Position numbers and translations under genes: made by a program. From Pediococcus parvulus (lineage in GTDB: Bacteria > Bacillota > Bacilli > Lactobacillales > Lactobacillaceae): DNA of 64,000 bases. Below, piece after piece: positions 40,999 through 50,297 of the stretch (positions are counted from its first letter, which is position 1; every line of letters starts with the position of its first letter). The notes under the pieces were generated by a model that saw nothing but the letters and a program-made list of their open reading frames with translations, made no database searches and was not told where the DNA came from. The stretch is from contig NZ_BJWE01000002.1 in assembly GCF_007990205.1 (NCBI RefSeq), positions 1-64,000 of the forward strand, in the 5' to 3' direction.

Positions 40999-42168
40999 AT
41001 GGCAGTAGCAAGTAATGCAACATTATATCCTGGTGATACTTTGGGAATTATTGGGGATAGTACAAATGGGTCCCAACTAATCACAGCAGCACGTCGTTTA
41101 GGTCTTCGGGTGATTGCATATGGGGCAAACGAAGTCAGTGAAACTATGCAATTGGCAGATGTACATATCGTTGGTGAACCAAACGATGGCAATAAATTGC
41201 GTGAATTTGGCGAAAAATGTGATTCTGTAATTTATGAGTCCGAACATGTTGATTCACAAACACTTAAATATCTAGAGCAGTTTACGAAAATTCCGCAGGG
41301 AACCAATGCTCTAGAAGTCACCCAAGATCGTCTAATTGAGCGTGCCTTTTTTGATCAGCTTAATTTAAATTCCGCACCGTACGCAACGGTGATTAGTTTG
41401 AGTGATATTTACGAATCCATTAATTCAATTGGATACCCAAGTGTTTTGAAACCAATTCAAAAGAGTTTCGAACCCAACACGGAGTTACGGATCAATACCC
41501 AAACGGATATCCCCGCAGCGGCAGACTTATTAAATGAGCGGACTTACATTCTGGAATCCACAGTTGATTCTCAACAGGAATTGGTACTTACAGTGGTGCA
41601 GGGAATGAACGGCGAACGTAAGATTTTTCCGATTGCAGAAAACGTGTATGCTCAGGAACATTTGGTTGAAACCATTGTACCGGCTGTTGTTTCTGATAGT
41701 GTCCAAAATGAGCTATTGCGAATTACAAATGAAGTTGCTGATGCTTTGGAATATGTGGGTGTATTTGAAATTTCGTTTGCCGTAACCGGATCAGAAGATA
41801 TTTATGTCAATCGCATTGTGCCAGCTATTCATCGTCCTGGCTATGTTTTCAACCGGGCCACAAATGTGAGTGTGTTTGACCAACAGCTCCGAGCAATTGC
41901 AGGAATGCCACTAAGCGATATCAAGTTATTCATGCCAAGTATTATGGTGAACTTTGATAAGAGCCAGATGGAAGCTATTCGGACACAGTGGAATATCAAA
42001 AATAATTGGTATTTCCACATGTACGCGCAAAATAAAACAACCGAAAAACAAACACGTGCCGGTTATGCATTGGTGGAAGCCAACTCTACACAGCAAGCAC
42101 AAGAACAAATTGATAATACAGAGATTTGGGCGAATCACCCAATTATCGACTTTGGGAAAGCAGAATAA
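40999..42168 (+). CDS. Diverged PurK-type ATP-grasp protein
   Basis: A 389-residue protein with the three-domain layout of N5-carboxyaminoimidazole ribonucleotide synthase (PurK). The similarity is general: PGDTLGIIGDSTNG for the N-terminal loop, VIYESEHVD for the usual E-x-E-x-V, VLKPIQ, and LRAIAGMPLSD. But the PurK signature around VNE-APRPHNSGH is replaced by VNRIVPAIHRPGY (residues 270-282), so the metal-site glutamate is an arginine (R272), and the glycine loop near residues 16-24 is altered. No pur genes are nearby. It may be a paralog with another role or one that lost ATPase activity. Confidence 0.7.
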   Translation: MAVASNATLYPGDTLGIIGDSTNGSQLITAARRLGLRVIAYGANEVSETMQLADVHIVGEPNDGNKLREFGEKCDSVIYESEHVDSQTLKYLEQFTKIPQGTNALEVTQDRLIERAFFDQLNLNSAPYATVISLSDIYESINSIGYPSVLKPIQKSFEPNTELRINTQTDIPAAADLLNERTYILESTVDSQQELVLTVVQGMNGERKIFPIAENVYAQEHLVETIVPAVVSDSVQNELLRITNEVADALEYVGVFEISFAVTGSEDIYVNRIVPAIHRPGYVFNRATNVSVFDQQLRAIAGMPLSDIKLFMPSIMVNFDKSQMEAIRTQWNIKNNWYFHMYAQNKTTEKQTRAGYALVEANSTQQAQEQIDNTEIWANHPIIDFGKAE

Positions 42169-42182
42169 AGTTAGTAATCTTT

Positions 42183-42221
42183 AGAATCAGGATAAGAAAA
42201 CTTTGTCTTGATTCTTTTTTT
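42183..42221 (+). terminator. Terminator of the PurK-like gene
   Basis: A stem of about 13 pairs (42183-42196 with 42201-42215, including G-T pairs) followed by T's to 42221. Confidence 0.85.
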
Positions 42222-42280
42222 GTGATTATGCAAGAAATTTAGGTTATTTTGGCCGGGAAGGTCAAGTATGCCTCACTTTT

Positions 42281-42289
42281 TGGTATAAT
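42281..42289 (+). promoter_or_regulatory. Extended -10 promoter of pcrA
   Basis: TGG-TATAAT (42281-42289), identical to the extended -10 of the S-component gene. No good -35. 58 bp before the pcrA start. Confidence 0.7.
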
Positions 42290-42346
42290 TAAGGGTAATT
42301 GAGTTTTTTGAATAGAATTGGTTTTGGATAGAGAGGATTGAAACTT

Positions 42347-44614
42347 TTGGCCGAAAATAGGTTATTAAAGGGTCTAAATGACAAACAGAAAGAGGCAGTT
42401 CAGGCAACTGAAGGGCCACTTTTAATTATGGCGGGTGCTGGTAGTGGTAAAACCCGAGTTTTGACGCATCGGGTGGCTTATTTGATTGAAGAAAAGGCCG
42501 TTAATCCCTGGAATATTTTAGCCATTACCTTCACAAACAAGGCAGCAAAGGAAATGCGAGAGCGAGTTGTTAAACTTCTAGGTAGTGCCGGATCTGACAC
42601 ATGGGTTTCAACATTCCATGCGTTGTGTGTCAGGATTTTAAGGCGCAATATTGATCAAATTGGGTATAATCGAGCGTTTTCAATTGCTGATACCAGTGAA
42701 CAACGGACGCTGATGAAACATATTGTGTCTGAGCTAAACTACGATCCTAAGAAATTTGATCCAAAATCATTGTTGTCAGCTATTTCCAATGCTAAAAATG
42801 ATTTGTTAACGCCACAAGAATATAAAGCAAACGCTAAAACACCGTTTGAAGTTGTCGTGGCAGCGGCCTATGAAGAATATCAACGCCGTTTGAAAGTTAA
42901 TCAGGCTTTGGATTTTGATGATTTGATTATGCAAACCATCCTCTTGTTCAAAAAAAATCCAGAAACACTGAGTTATTACCAAAATAAATTCCACTATATT
43001 CATGTTGATGAGTATCAGGATACTAATCAGGCCCAATACACATTAGTCAACATGTTGGCAAAACGGTTTGAAAATATCTGTGTTGTGGGTGATGCTGATC
43101 AGAGTATTTATGGTTGGCGGGGTGCTGACATGCAAAATATTTTAAATTTTGAACAGGACTATAAAAATGCCCAGGTTATTTTACTGGAGCAAAATTATCG
43201 TTCAACTAAAAAAATTCTGGACGCAGCCAATTCAGTGATCAAAAATAATACTACACGCCGGCCTAAAAAGCTGTGGACCCAAAATAATGAAGGCGAAGAT
43301 ATTACTTATTACCGGGGCCAAAGTGAAAATGATGAAGTGCATTTCATTGTGCAACAGGTGAAACAACAAATTGAAGATAATCATTATCAATATGGCGACT
43401 TTGCTGTGCTGTACCGAACAAATGCGCAATCACGAGCCGTTGAAGATACATTTTTAAAATCAAATATACCGTACACAATGGTTGGTGGTCATAAGTTTTA
43501 TGATCGAAAAGAAATTCGGGATGTTTTGAGTTATTTAACGTTACTTGCCAATCCTGATGATTCGATGAGTTTTGAACGGGTGATTAATGAACCTAAACGT
43601 GGAATTGGAACCAGCTCACTCGAAAAATTGACGGATTTTGCAAATTACAATCACTGGTCCCTGTTTGAAGCTGCTCAAAATGTGGAAGTGGCTAATGAAA
43701 TTGCGAGTCGCGCCAAAAATGCCATTGATGAGTTCGCAGGTATTATGACCGATTTAAAACGGATGGCAGAATTCTTGAACATCACCGATTTAACGGAACA
43801 AGTTTTAGACAAAACGGGTTACAAAGCTGAACTTGAGAAATCTCGTTCTCTAGAAGCTCAAACTCGTTTGGAAAATATCGAAGAATTTTTGACAGTTACC
43901 AAACAGTTTGATGATAGTCATCAAGATGACGAAGAAACAACTGCGGAAACACGTTTGGCTGATTTCTTAGCTGACTTAGCGTTAGTTTCTGATCAGGATA
44001 GTGTGGAAGAAGAACCTTCCGCAGTTACGTTAATGACTTTGCATGCGGCCAAAGGACTTGAATTTCCTGTTGTGTTCCTGATTGGAATGGAAGAGGGAAT
44101 CTTCCCACTAGCACGAGCGGCGATGGACGAAGATCAACTCGAAGAAGAGCGCCGTTTAGCCTACGTGGGCATCACGCGTGCACAAAAGAAACTTTACATT
44201 ACCAATGCATATTCTCGAATGCTGTATGGTCGTTTACAAAATAACCCAGCATCAAGATTTATTGAAGAAATTGATCCAGATGTTTTGGAGTCTGCTAATC
44301 AAACAGCTGGGGCTGCACCAAGTGGGTATGCCAATCGGCAGAAATCATATCCATTTGATCGTAAACTAGAACGGGCAACTGCTACAACATATCATCGACC
44401 AGCCGCTAAACCACAAAAGTATGCTGGTACTGGAGCTGACAAGGTTAGTTGGTCAGCGGGTGATAAAGTGCAACACAAAGCTTGGGGTGTTGGAACAGTT
44501 GTCAAAGTAACTGGCGAAGGCGAAGATGCAGAATTAGATATTGCTTTTCCAGATCAAGGTGTCAAACGACTGCTGGCTGCTTTTGCCCCAATTAGTCACG
44601 TCTCCAAAGATTAA
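42347..44614 (+). CDS. pcrA: ATP-dependent DNA helicase PcrA
   Basis: A 755-residue superfamily 1 helicase (UvrD/Rep type) that works 3' to 5' in repair and in clearing RecA and stalled polymerase. Motif I AGAGSGKT is at residues 29-36. Then follow TFTNKAAKEM (Ia), HVDEYQDTN (II), GDADQSIYGWRGAD (III), LEQNYRS (IV), TLHAAKGLEFPVVFL (V) and LAYVGITRAQ (VI). The C-terminal tail ends in the Tudor-like KVQHKAWGVGTVVKV fold that binds RNA polymerase. The TTG at 42347 is preferred over 42338, which abuts the AGAGAGGA site. The ligA gene normally found next is absent. Confidence 0.96.
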   Translation: MAENRLLKGLNDKQKEAVQATEGPLLIMAGAGSGKTRVLTHRVAYLIEEKAVNPWNILAITFTNKAAKEMRERVVKLLGSAGSDTWVSTFHALCVRILRRNIDQIGYNRAFSIADTSEQRTLMKHIVSELNYDPKKFDPKSLLSAISNAKNDLLTPQEYKANAKTPFEVVVAAAYEEYQRRLKVNQALDFDDLIMQTILLFKKNPETLSYYQNKFHYIHVDEYQDTNQAQYTLVNMLAKRFENICVVGDADQSIYGWRGADMQNILNFEQDYKNAQVILLEQNYRSTKKILDAANSVIKNNTTRRPKKLWTQNNEGEDITYYRGQSENDEVHFIVQQVKQQIEDNHYQYGDFAVLYRTNAQSRAVEDTFLKSNIPYTMVGGHKFYDRKEIRDVLSYLTLLANPDDSMSFERVINEPKRGIGTSSLEKLTDFANYNHWSLFEAAQNVEVANEIASRAKNAIDEFAGIMTDLKRMAEFLNITDLTEQVLDKTGYKAELEKSRSLEAQTRLENIEEFLTVTKQFDDSHQDDEETTAETRLADFLADLALVSDQDSVEEEPSAVTLMTLHAAKGLEFPVVFLIGMEEGIFPLARAAMDEDQLEEERRLAYVGITRAQKKLYITNAYSRMLYGRLQNNPASRFIEEIDPDVLESANQTAGAAPSGYANRQKSYPFDRKLERATATTYHRPAAKPQKYAGTGADKVSWSAGDKVQHKAWGVGTVVKVTGEGEDAELDIAFPDQGVKRLLAAFAPISHVSKD

Positions 44615-44658
44615 ATGTTAATTTTCAAGTAATAAACGGCTTATCTATAGAAAAGACC

Positions 44659-44688
44659 TTGACAGTTTTTCGATTTAATCCTCATAAT
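44659..44688 (+). promoter_or_regulatory. camS promoter
   Basis: TTGACA (44659-44664), 18 bp, CATAAT (44683-44688), in the short pcrA-camS gap. It gives camS its own transcript. Confidence 0.65.
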
Positions 44689-44727
44689 TCAAGAGTGAAT
44701 TATGATTGAAATGGGAGGAAATACGCG

Positions 44728-45888
44728 GTGAATCTAAAGAAAAGTTTGCTTGGCATTGCAGTTGTGTTTAGCGCAGTGGTCCTAGCATCGTGTGGCAGTA
44801 GCAGTAATAAATCAAGTTCCAGTTCAAGTAGCAGTAAAACGACCACAAGTTCTAAGAGTGGCAGCTATCAAGTGACGGGTCAAACAAATGATTCGGAATA
44901 TGCGGGTGTGATTAAGAATGGAAAATATTTAACCAGTAAATCACGTGGTGTAACTGCTAATCAAGATTCTAATTTAATGAATTTGAAGAGTTTTGAAACT
45001 GGCTTGCAGGATATTTCAAAAACACAATTTTCAACCACAAAGTATGTGTTCCAGGAAGGTCAATATTTATCTAAGAGTACCGTTGAAAATTGGCTTGGTC
45101 GAAAAACGAAATCCAATACGACTGGATTGAATCCAGCAAGCAATGGTTCAACCGAACCAACCAAACGAAATCCGATTTATTTGCAGAGTATTGAAGAACA
45201 AGATTACATGCAAAAGAGTGGTAGCAAATTGAAGTTGAGTGGGGTCACCATTGGCTTAGCAATGAACTCGGTTGATTATTATCGAAAGACCACTTATGGT
45301 GCTCAGTACGAAACTGATATTAGTGATGCAACTCTGGAAAAAGAGGGAAAAGCCATGGCCAAAGAGGTTTTGGCTCGGTTACGTAAAAGGGCGGCTCTTA
45401 AGAATGTCCCAATCGTGATTGCCCTGTATAAACAGGCCTCTAATGATAGTCTAATTGGTGGGCATTACGTTACTTACTCTGTCAGCAATGGCGATTCTAT
45501 TAAGAAGTGGAAGGCTCTAGACATTCAAAATGTGGTTTTCCCACTTAAAACTGGTGAAACGGCACCAAACACCAATGATGCCGATGCATTTTCAAACTTC
45601 AAATCAGAAGTTGAAAGTTTCTTCCCCAACTTAAGTGGTGTCACTGCCCAAGCTCAGTATAAGAACGGGTCGTTGCAGGGAATGAACGTTTCCATCACCA
45701 CCCAATTTTATAGTGAAACTGAAATTAAGAGTTTTACGCAATTCTTGGCAGATCAGGCTGAAAAGTACTTACCAAGTGGTGTAAAGACAGATATCACGGT
45801 TAGTTCAACGACCGATGGGGTCCAAAGCTTCCTAAGTCGGAAGAGTTCTGGCAAGAGCTTTACCACCCATGTTTTTGGTAGCTATTAG
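44728..45888 (+). CDS. camS: CamS-family lipoprotein (sex pheromone precursor family)
   Basis: A 386-residue surface lipoprotein. The signal peptide (1-21) ends in VVLASC with the lipobox cysteine Cys22, followed by a serine-rich linker (23-46) and a CamS domain. In Enterococcus faecalis and Staphylococcus aureus the hydrophobic end of the signal peptide of this protein is processed into the cAM373-like pheromone; the equivalent heptapeptide here is SAVVLAS. The mature protein's job is not well known. It starts with GTG after GGGAGG. Located between pcrA and gatC as in other lactobacilli, with ligA lost from the neighbourhood. Confidence 0.88.
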   Translation: MNLKKSLLGIAVVFSAVVLASCGSSSNKSSSSSSSSKTTTSSKSGSYQVTGQTNDSEYAGVIKNGKYLTSKSRGVTANQDSNLMNLKSFETGLQDISKTQFSTTKYVFQEGQYLSKSTVENWLGRKTKSNTTGLNPASNGSTEPTKRNPIYLQSIEEQDYMQKSGSKLKLSGVTIGLAMNSVDYYRKTTYGAQYETDISDATLEKEGKAMAKEVLARLRKRAALKNVPIVIALYKQASNDSLIGGHYVTYSVSNGDSIKKWKALDIQNVVFPLKTGETAPNTNDADAFSNFKSEVESFFPNLSGVTAQAQYKNGSLQGMNVSITTQFYSETEIKSFTQFLADQAEKYLPSGVKTDITVSSTTDGVQSFLSRKSSGKSFTTHVFGSY

Positions 45889-45925
45889 GCGGTAAGGGTA
45901 CTTCTTATAAGCCACAGAATATTTA

Positions 45926-45934
45926 TGGTAAAAT
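45926..45934 (+). promoter_or_regulatory. Extended -10 promoter of gatCAB
   Basis: TGG-TAAAAT (45926-45934), 31 bp before gatC, no good -35. Confidence 0.6.
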
Positions 45935-45964
45935 AATTTGATAGATTTGAAAGAAGGATAACAC

Positions 45965-46282
45965 ATGGCAAACGAAGAAAAAATTGATAAGGCCCAAGTG
46001 GAGCACGTTGCCAGTTTAGCAAAATTGGAATTTAACGATGCTGATTTGGGTAAATTTACCACACAATTAGCCGACATTATGGGATTGTTCAACACGTTAA
46101 GTGAAGTTGACACAACTGGTGTCGAACCCACATTTAGTGTAACGGATCAATTTAACACAATGCGTGAAGATATGGCTGTTAACAGTCATGAAAAAGACGC
46201 CTTAATTAAAAATGCGCCTGATACTCAGGACGGTTATATTCGCGTTCCTGCAATTATTGATGAAAGTGAAGGTGCCAACTAG
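45965..46282 (+). CDS. gatC: Glu/Asp-tRNA amidotransferase subunit C
   Basis: A 105-residue stabilising subunit of GatCAB, which converts Glu-tRNA(Gln) to Gln-tRNA(Gln) where no glutaminyl-tRNA synthetase exists. VEHVASLAKLEFNDADLGKF is the family start. Its stop abuts the gatA ATG. AGAAGGA lies before the ATG. Confidence 0.95.
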   Translation: MANEEKIDKAQVEHVASLAKLEFNDADLGKFTTQLADIMGLFNTLSEVDTTGVEPTFSVTDQFNTMREDMAVNSHEKDALIKNAPDTQDGYIRVPAIIDESEGAN

Positions 46283-47746
46283 ATGAATTATTACGATACT
46301 GATTTAACTACGTTGCATGAAAAGCTGGTCAATAAAAAACTGACTGCTGAACAATTAACTCGCGACACGTTGGCTAAAATTAAAGCTGATAATGAAGCGA
46401 TCAATGCCTATATTACAATTGATGAAAACGCAGCAATTGAAACGGCTAAGGCTATTGATGCTAAAGGAATTAATCCTGATAACCTTTGGGCTGGTATTCC
46501 CATTGCTGTCAAAGATAACATTGTGACAAAGGGGTTGCGAACAACTGCTGCATCAAAAATTTTGGAGAACTTCAATCCCATTTACGATGCTACAGTGATC
46601 GAAAAACTCCGTGCCAATGATGTGATTGTGATTGGGAAAACTAACTTGGACGAATTTGCCATGGGTGGTTCGACCGAAACGTCTTACTTTAAAACAACCC
46701 GGAATCCTTGGAACTTATCGAAAGTTCCTGGTGGTTCTTCAGGTGGTTCTGCTGCAACCGTTTCTGCAGGAGGCGTTTTAGCTGCCTTAGGAACGGATAC
46801 TGGTGGTTCAATTCGTCAACCAGCTTCATTCACTGGTGTCGTGGGGGTCAAACCTACATATGGCCGTGTGTCTCGTTGGGGAATCATCGCATTTGGTTCA
46901 AGTTTGGATCAAGTGGGTCCGTTCACACGTACAGTTAAAGATAATGCTGCTTTATTAAACTTAATTGCCGGTCATGATGAGCATGATATGACTAGTTCTG
47001 ATAAAGAAGTGCCTGACTTTACTGCTGGTTTAGATGGTTCGGTTAAGGGCATGCGAATTGCTTTACCAAAAGAATATTTAGGTGAAGGCGTCGATGAAAA
47101 CGTCAAAAAGGCCGTTTTAGATGCTGCCAATACATTCAAAGAACTTGGGGCCACTGTTGATGAAGTGTCCTTACCACACAGTAAGTACGGTATTGCTGCC
47201 TACTACATTATCAGTTCTTCTGAGGCTTCTTCCAATCTTCAACGTTTTGATGGGATTCGTTATGGATTCCGTGCAAAAGACGTCAAAAACTTGGAAGACG
47301 TTTATGTGCGTTCCCGTTCAGAAGGTTTTGGCGATGAAGTCAAACGCCGAATCATGTTAGGAACTTATTCTCTTTCAGCTGGTTTTTACGATGCTTACTT
47401 CCGTAAGGCTGCTGAAGTCCGAACTTTAATGATTAACGACTTCAAGAAGGTCTTTGAAGATCATGACTTCATTATTGGACCAACTGCACCAACCCCAGCA
47501 TTTGGCATTGGTGAAGATTCCAATGATCCTAAAAAAATGTATATGAACGATGTGTTGACTGTGCCTGTTAATATGGCCGGTCTACCTGGAATGTCATTGC
47601 CTGCTGGTTTCAGCAATGGTTTGCCAGTTGGTTTGCAGATTATTGCCAAGCCATTTGATGAACAAACTTTGTACAAGGCAGGTTATGCTTTCGAACAGGC
47701 AACTGATTTCCATAGCAAAACCCCTGAGATTGGAGGAGACAAATAA
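46283..47746 (+). CDS. gatA: Glu/Asp-tRNA amidotransferase subunit A
   Basis: A 487-residue amidase subunit that releases ammonia from glutamine. The Ser-cisSer-Lys triad is visible: lysine in [10 protein letters not shown], serines in [13 protein letters not shown] and [12 protein letters not shown]. It begins directly after the gatC stop, and its own stop overlaps gatB by one base. Confidence 0.97.
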   Translation: MNYYDTDLTTLHEKLVNKKLTAEQLTRDTLAKIKADNEAINAYITIDENAAIETAKAIDAKGINPDNLWAGIPIAVKDNIVTKGLRTTAASKILENFNPIYDATVIEKLRANDVIVIGKTNLDEFAMGGSTETSYFKTTRNPWNLSKVPGGSSGGSAATVSAGGVLAALGTDTGGSIRQPASFTGVVGVKPTYGRVSRWGIIAFGSSLDQVGPFTRTVKDNAALLNLIAGHDEHDMTSSDKEVPDFTAGLDGSVKGMRIALPKEYLGEGVDENVKKAVLDAANTFKELGATVDEVSLPHSKYGIAAYYIISSSEASSNLQRFDGIRYGFRAKDVKNLEDVYVRSRSEGFGDEVKRRIMLGTYSLSAGFYDAYFRKAAEVRTLMINDFKKVFEDHDFIIGPTAPTPAFGIGEDSNDPKKMYMNDVLTVPVNMAGLPGMSLPAGFSNGLPVGLQIIAKPFDEQTLYKAGYAFEQATDFHSKTPEIGGDK

Positions 47747-49173
47747 TGAATTTTCAAACGACAATTGGACTTGAAGTCCACGTGGAATTAAAGACGAATT
47801 CTAAAATTTTTAGTCCGTCTCCTGTAGAATTCGGGGATGATCCGAATGCAAATACTAACGTCATTGATTGGGGCTATCCTGGTGTTTTACCTACAACCAA
47901 CAAAGGCGTAGTGGAGTCCGGAATCAAAGCTGCTTTGGCTTTGCATGCAGAAATTGAAAAACATAATCATTTTGATCGTAAAAACTACTTCTATCCTGAT
48001 AATCCAAAAGCCTATCAAATTACGCAATCTGACAAACCCATTGCCCATGATGGCTGGATTGAAATTGAAGTTGATGGCGAAAAGAAGAAAATCGGAATTG
48101 CTGAAATGCATATTGAAGAGGATGCCGGTAAAAATACCCATAATCCAAACGGTTACTCCTTTGTCGATCTAAACCGTCAGGGAACGCCACTGATTGAAAT
48201 CGTGTCGAAACCGGATATTGCTTCACCTGATGAAGCTTATGCTTACCTTGAAGCTTTGCGTCAACGCATCCAATTTACAGGTGTTTCTGATGTGAAGATG
48301 GAAGAAGGTTCCATGCGGGTGGACGTCAACATTTCGATTCGTCCTTACGGTTCTGACAAGTTTGGAACCAAGACTGAATTGAAGAACTTGAACTCCTTCA
48401 GTTACGTCCGTAAAGGGTTAGCTTATGAAGAAAAACGCCAACAACAAGTTCTGATGTCTGGTGGTACTATTCAACAAGAAACGCGTCGCTTTGATGAAGC
48501 AACTGGCCAAACTATTTTGATGCGGGTTAAGGAAGGGTCCGACGATTATCGCTACTTCCCAGAACCAGATTTGCCTGCCTTATCTATCAGTGATAACTGG
48601 ATTCACAATATTGAAGAAGCAATGCCCGAAATGCCCGGTAAACGCCGTGCCCGTTACGTTAGTGAGTTAGGTCTTAAGGATTATGACGCCATGGTGCTAA
48701 CCCAGACCAAAGAAATGTCTGACTTCTTTGATGAAACGGTCGCAAATGGTGCGGATGCAAAAATGGCAGCTAACTATCTGATGGGTGATGTGAATGCTTA
48801 TCTGAATGATCAACAAGTTGATTTACAAGACACTAAATTGACACCGGCTAACTTGGCTGCGATGATCAAGATGATCAGTGATGGCACAATTTCAACCAAG
48901 ATTGCTAAAAAAGTTTTCAAAGCGTTGACAAAGGGTGAAGAACCAGTTGCCTGGGTTAAGAGTAAAGGCTTGATCCAATTATCAGATCCTGCCCAATTAC
49001 AACCAATTATTAAAGGCATCGTGGATGATAATCAGCAATCCGTTGACGATTTTAAGAATGGTAAAGATCGGGCTGTTGGCTATTTAGTCGGTCAAGTGAT
49101 GAAACAGACTCATGGCCAAGCCAATCCAAAAGTTGTTAACGAGCTTTTGATGAAAGAATTAAATAATCGTTAA
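47746..49173 (+). CDS. gatB: Glu/Asp-tRNA amidotransferase subunit B
   Basis: A 475-residue subunit that phosphorylates and transamidates the aminoacyl-tRNA. It has [19 protein letters not shown] at the start, [13 protein letters not shown], and a C-terminal YqeY-like tRNA-binding helical tail. Coupled to gatA through TAATG and 24 bp before dagK. Confidence 0.97.
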   Translation: MNFQTTIGLEVHVELKTNSKIFSPSPVEFGDDPNANTNVIDWGYPGVLPTTNKGVVESGIKAALALHAEIEKHNHFDRKNYFYPDNPKAYQITQSDKPIAHDGWIEIEVDGEKKKIGIAEMHIEEDAGKNTHNPNGYSFVDLNRQGTPLIEIVSKPDIASPDEAYAYLEALRQRIQFTGVSDVKMEEGSMRVDVNISIRPYGSDKFGTKTELKNLNSFSYVRKGLAYEEKRQQQVLMSGGTIQQETRRFDEATGQTILMRVKEGSDDYRYFPEPDLPALSISDNWIHNIEEAMPEMPGKRRARYVSELGLKDYDAMVLTQTKEMSDFFDETVANGADAKMAANYLMGDVNAYLNDQQVDLQDTKLTPANLAAMIKMISDGTISTKIAKKVFKALTKGEEPVAWVKSKGLIQLSDPAQLQPIIKGIVDDNQQSVDDFKNGKDRAVGYLVGQVMKQTHGQANPKVVNELLMKELNNR

Positions 49174-49197
49174 TCAGATTTTCTCGGAGGAACCAAA

Positions 49198-50199
49198 ATG
49201 CAAAGAAGAGCACGCGTCATTTATAATCCAACTTCAGGGCGTGAAATCTTAAAACAAAATATGATCGACATTTTGAGTGTGTTTGAGGAGGCCGGCTTTG
49301 AGTCTAGTGCTTATGCCACAACTCCTGAACCGAATTCTGCTCAAAATGAAGCCCGCCGAGCGGCCAAAGCTGGGTTTGATTTAATTGTGGCGGCCGGTGG
49401 TGATGGCACAATCAATGAAGTCGTGAACGGAATCGCGGATCTGCACTTTCGGCCGATGATGGCGATTATTCCTGCTGGTACAACCAATGATTATGCCCGT
49501 GCCCTGAAGATTCCTCGGGAAGATCCTGTAGCGGCTGCCAAAGTCGTCTTGAAGGATCAACGAATTAAAATGGATATTGGTAAGGCTGGCGACAATTATT
49601 TTATTAACATTGCTGCTGGTGGATTGCTGACTGAATTGACCTATGATGTCCCATCCAACATGAAAAGTATTTTTGGCTATTTAGCTTATTTAGTGAAGGG
49701 CGCAGAGTTGTTGCCCCAAATTAAACCGGTTGATATGGACATTGAATACGATGGCGAACATTTTAATGGTAAAGCCTCAATGTTTTTCTTGGCTTTAACG
49801 AATTCAATTGGTGGTTTTGAACAAATTGTGCCGGATGCTTCGCTAGATGACGGTCGATTTACGTTGATCATTGTGAAGGCTTCAAACTTAGTTTCGATTC
49901 TGCATTTGATGGTTAAAGCGTTGAATGGGAATCATATGGATGATCCGCGCATTATTTATCGCAAACCAAAACGTGTCAAGGTTAATCCAGTCAATGATCG
50001 CGTCATGGTCAATATTGATGGCGAGTACGGTGGGGATGCGCCAATGGTGTTTAGAAATTTGCATAAACACATTGAGATGTACGCAAACCTTGATAAGATT
50101 CCGGATGACGCTTATAATTTACCAGAGCCAGGGGTCGCAAAAGCTGAAGAGAACTTTGTCAAACAAGTTAAGAATTTGCCTGACGAAGATGAAGATTAA
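49198..50199 (+). CDS. dagK: Diacylglycerol kinase (DgkB type)
   Basis: A 333-residue soluble lipid kinase that returns diacylglycerol from lipoteichoic acid synthesis to phosphatidate. It has the NAD-kinase-like fold with RVIYNPTSGRE and the nucleotide motif AAGGDGTINEVVNGI, and the FFLALTNSIGGFEQIVPDA segment. The tail is acidic. GGAGG precedes the ATG. Its place after gatB is the usual one in lactobacilli and staphylococci. Confidence 0.93.
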   Translation: MQRRARVIYNPTSGREILKQNMIDILSVFEEAGFESSAYATTPEPNSAQNEARRAAKAGFDLIVAAGGDGTINEVVNGIADLHFRPMMAIIPAGTTNDYARALKIPREDPVAAAKVVLKDQRIKMDIGKAGDNYFINIAAGGLLTELTYDVPSNMKSIFGYLAYLVKGAELLPQIKPVDMDIEYDGEHFNGKASMFFLALTNSIGGFEQIVPDASLDDGRFTLIIVKASNLVSILHLMVKALNGNHMDDPRIIYRKPKRVKVNPVNDRVMVNIDGEYGGDAPMVFRNLHKHIEMYANLDKIPDDAYNLPEPGVAKAEENFVKQVKNLPDEDED

Positions 50200-50210
50200 A
50201 TTTTAAGAAG

Positions 50211-50261
50211 CCGTCCTTGAATGTGAGGTCTTTGATACCCATAATTCAATGGGACGGTTTT
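50211..50261 (+). terminator. Possible terminator after dagK
   Basis: CCGTCC-TTGAAT (50211-50222) can pair with ATTCAA (50244-50249) and GGACGG (50252-50257) with a small bulge. The T-tract is only four bases, so termination may be partial. Confidence 0.5.
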
Positions 50262-50297
50262 GTGATAGTTACTTGAAAAAGAAAAATGAGGACAAAT

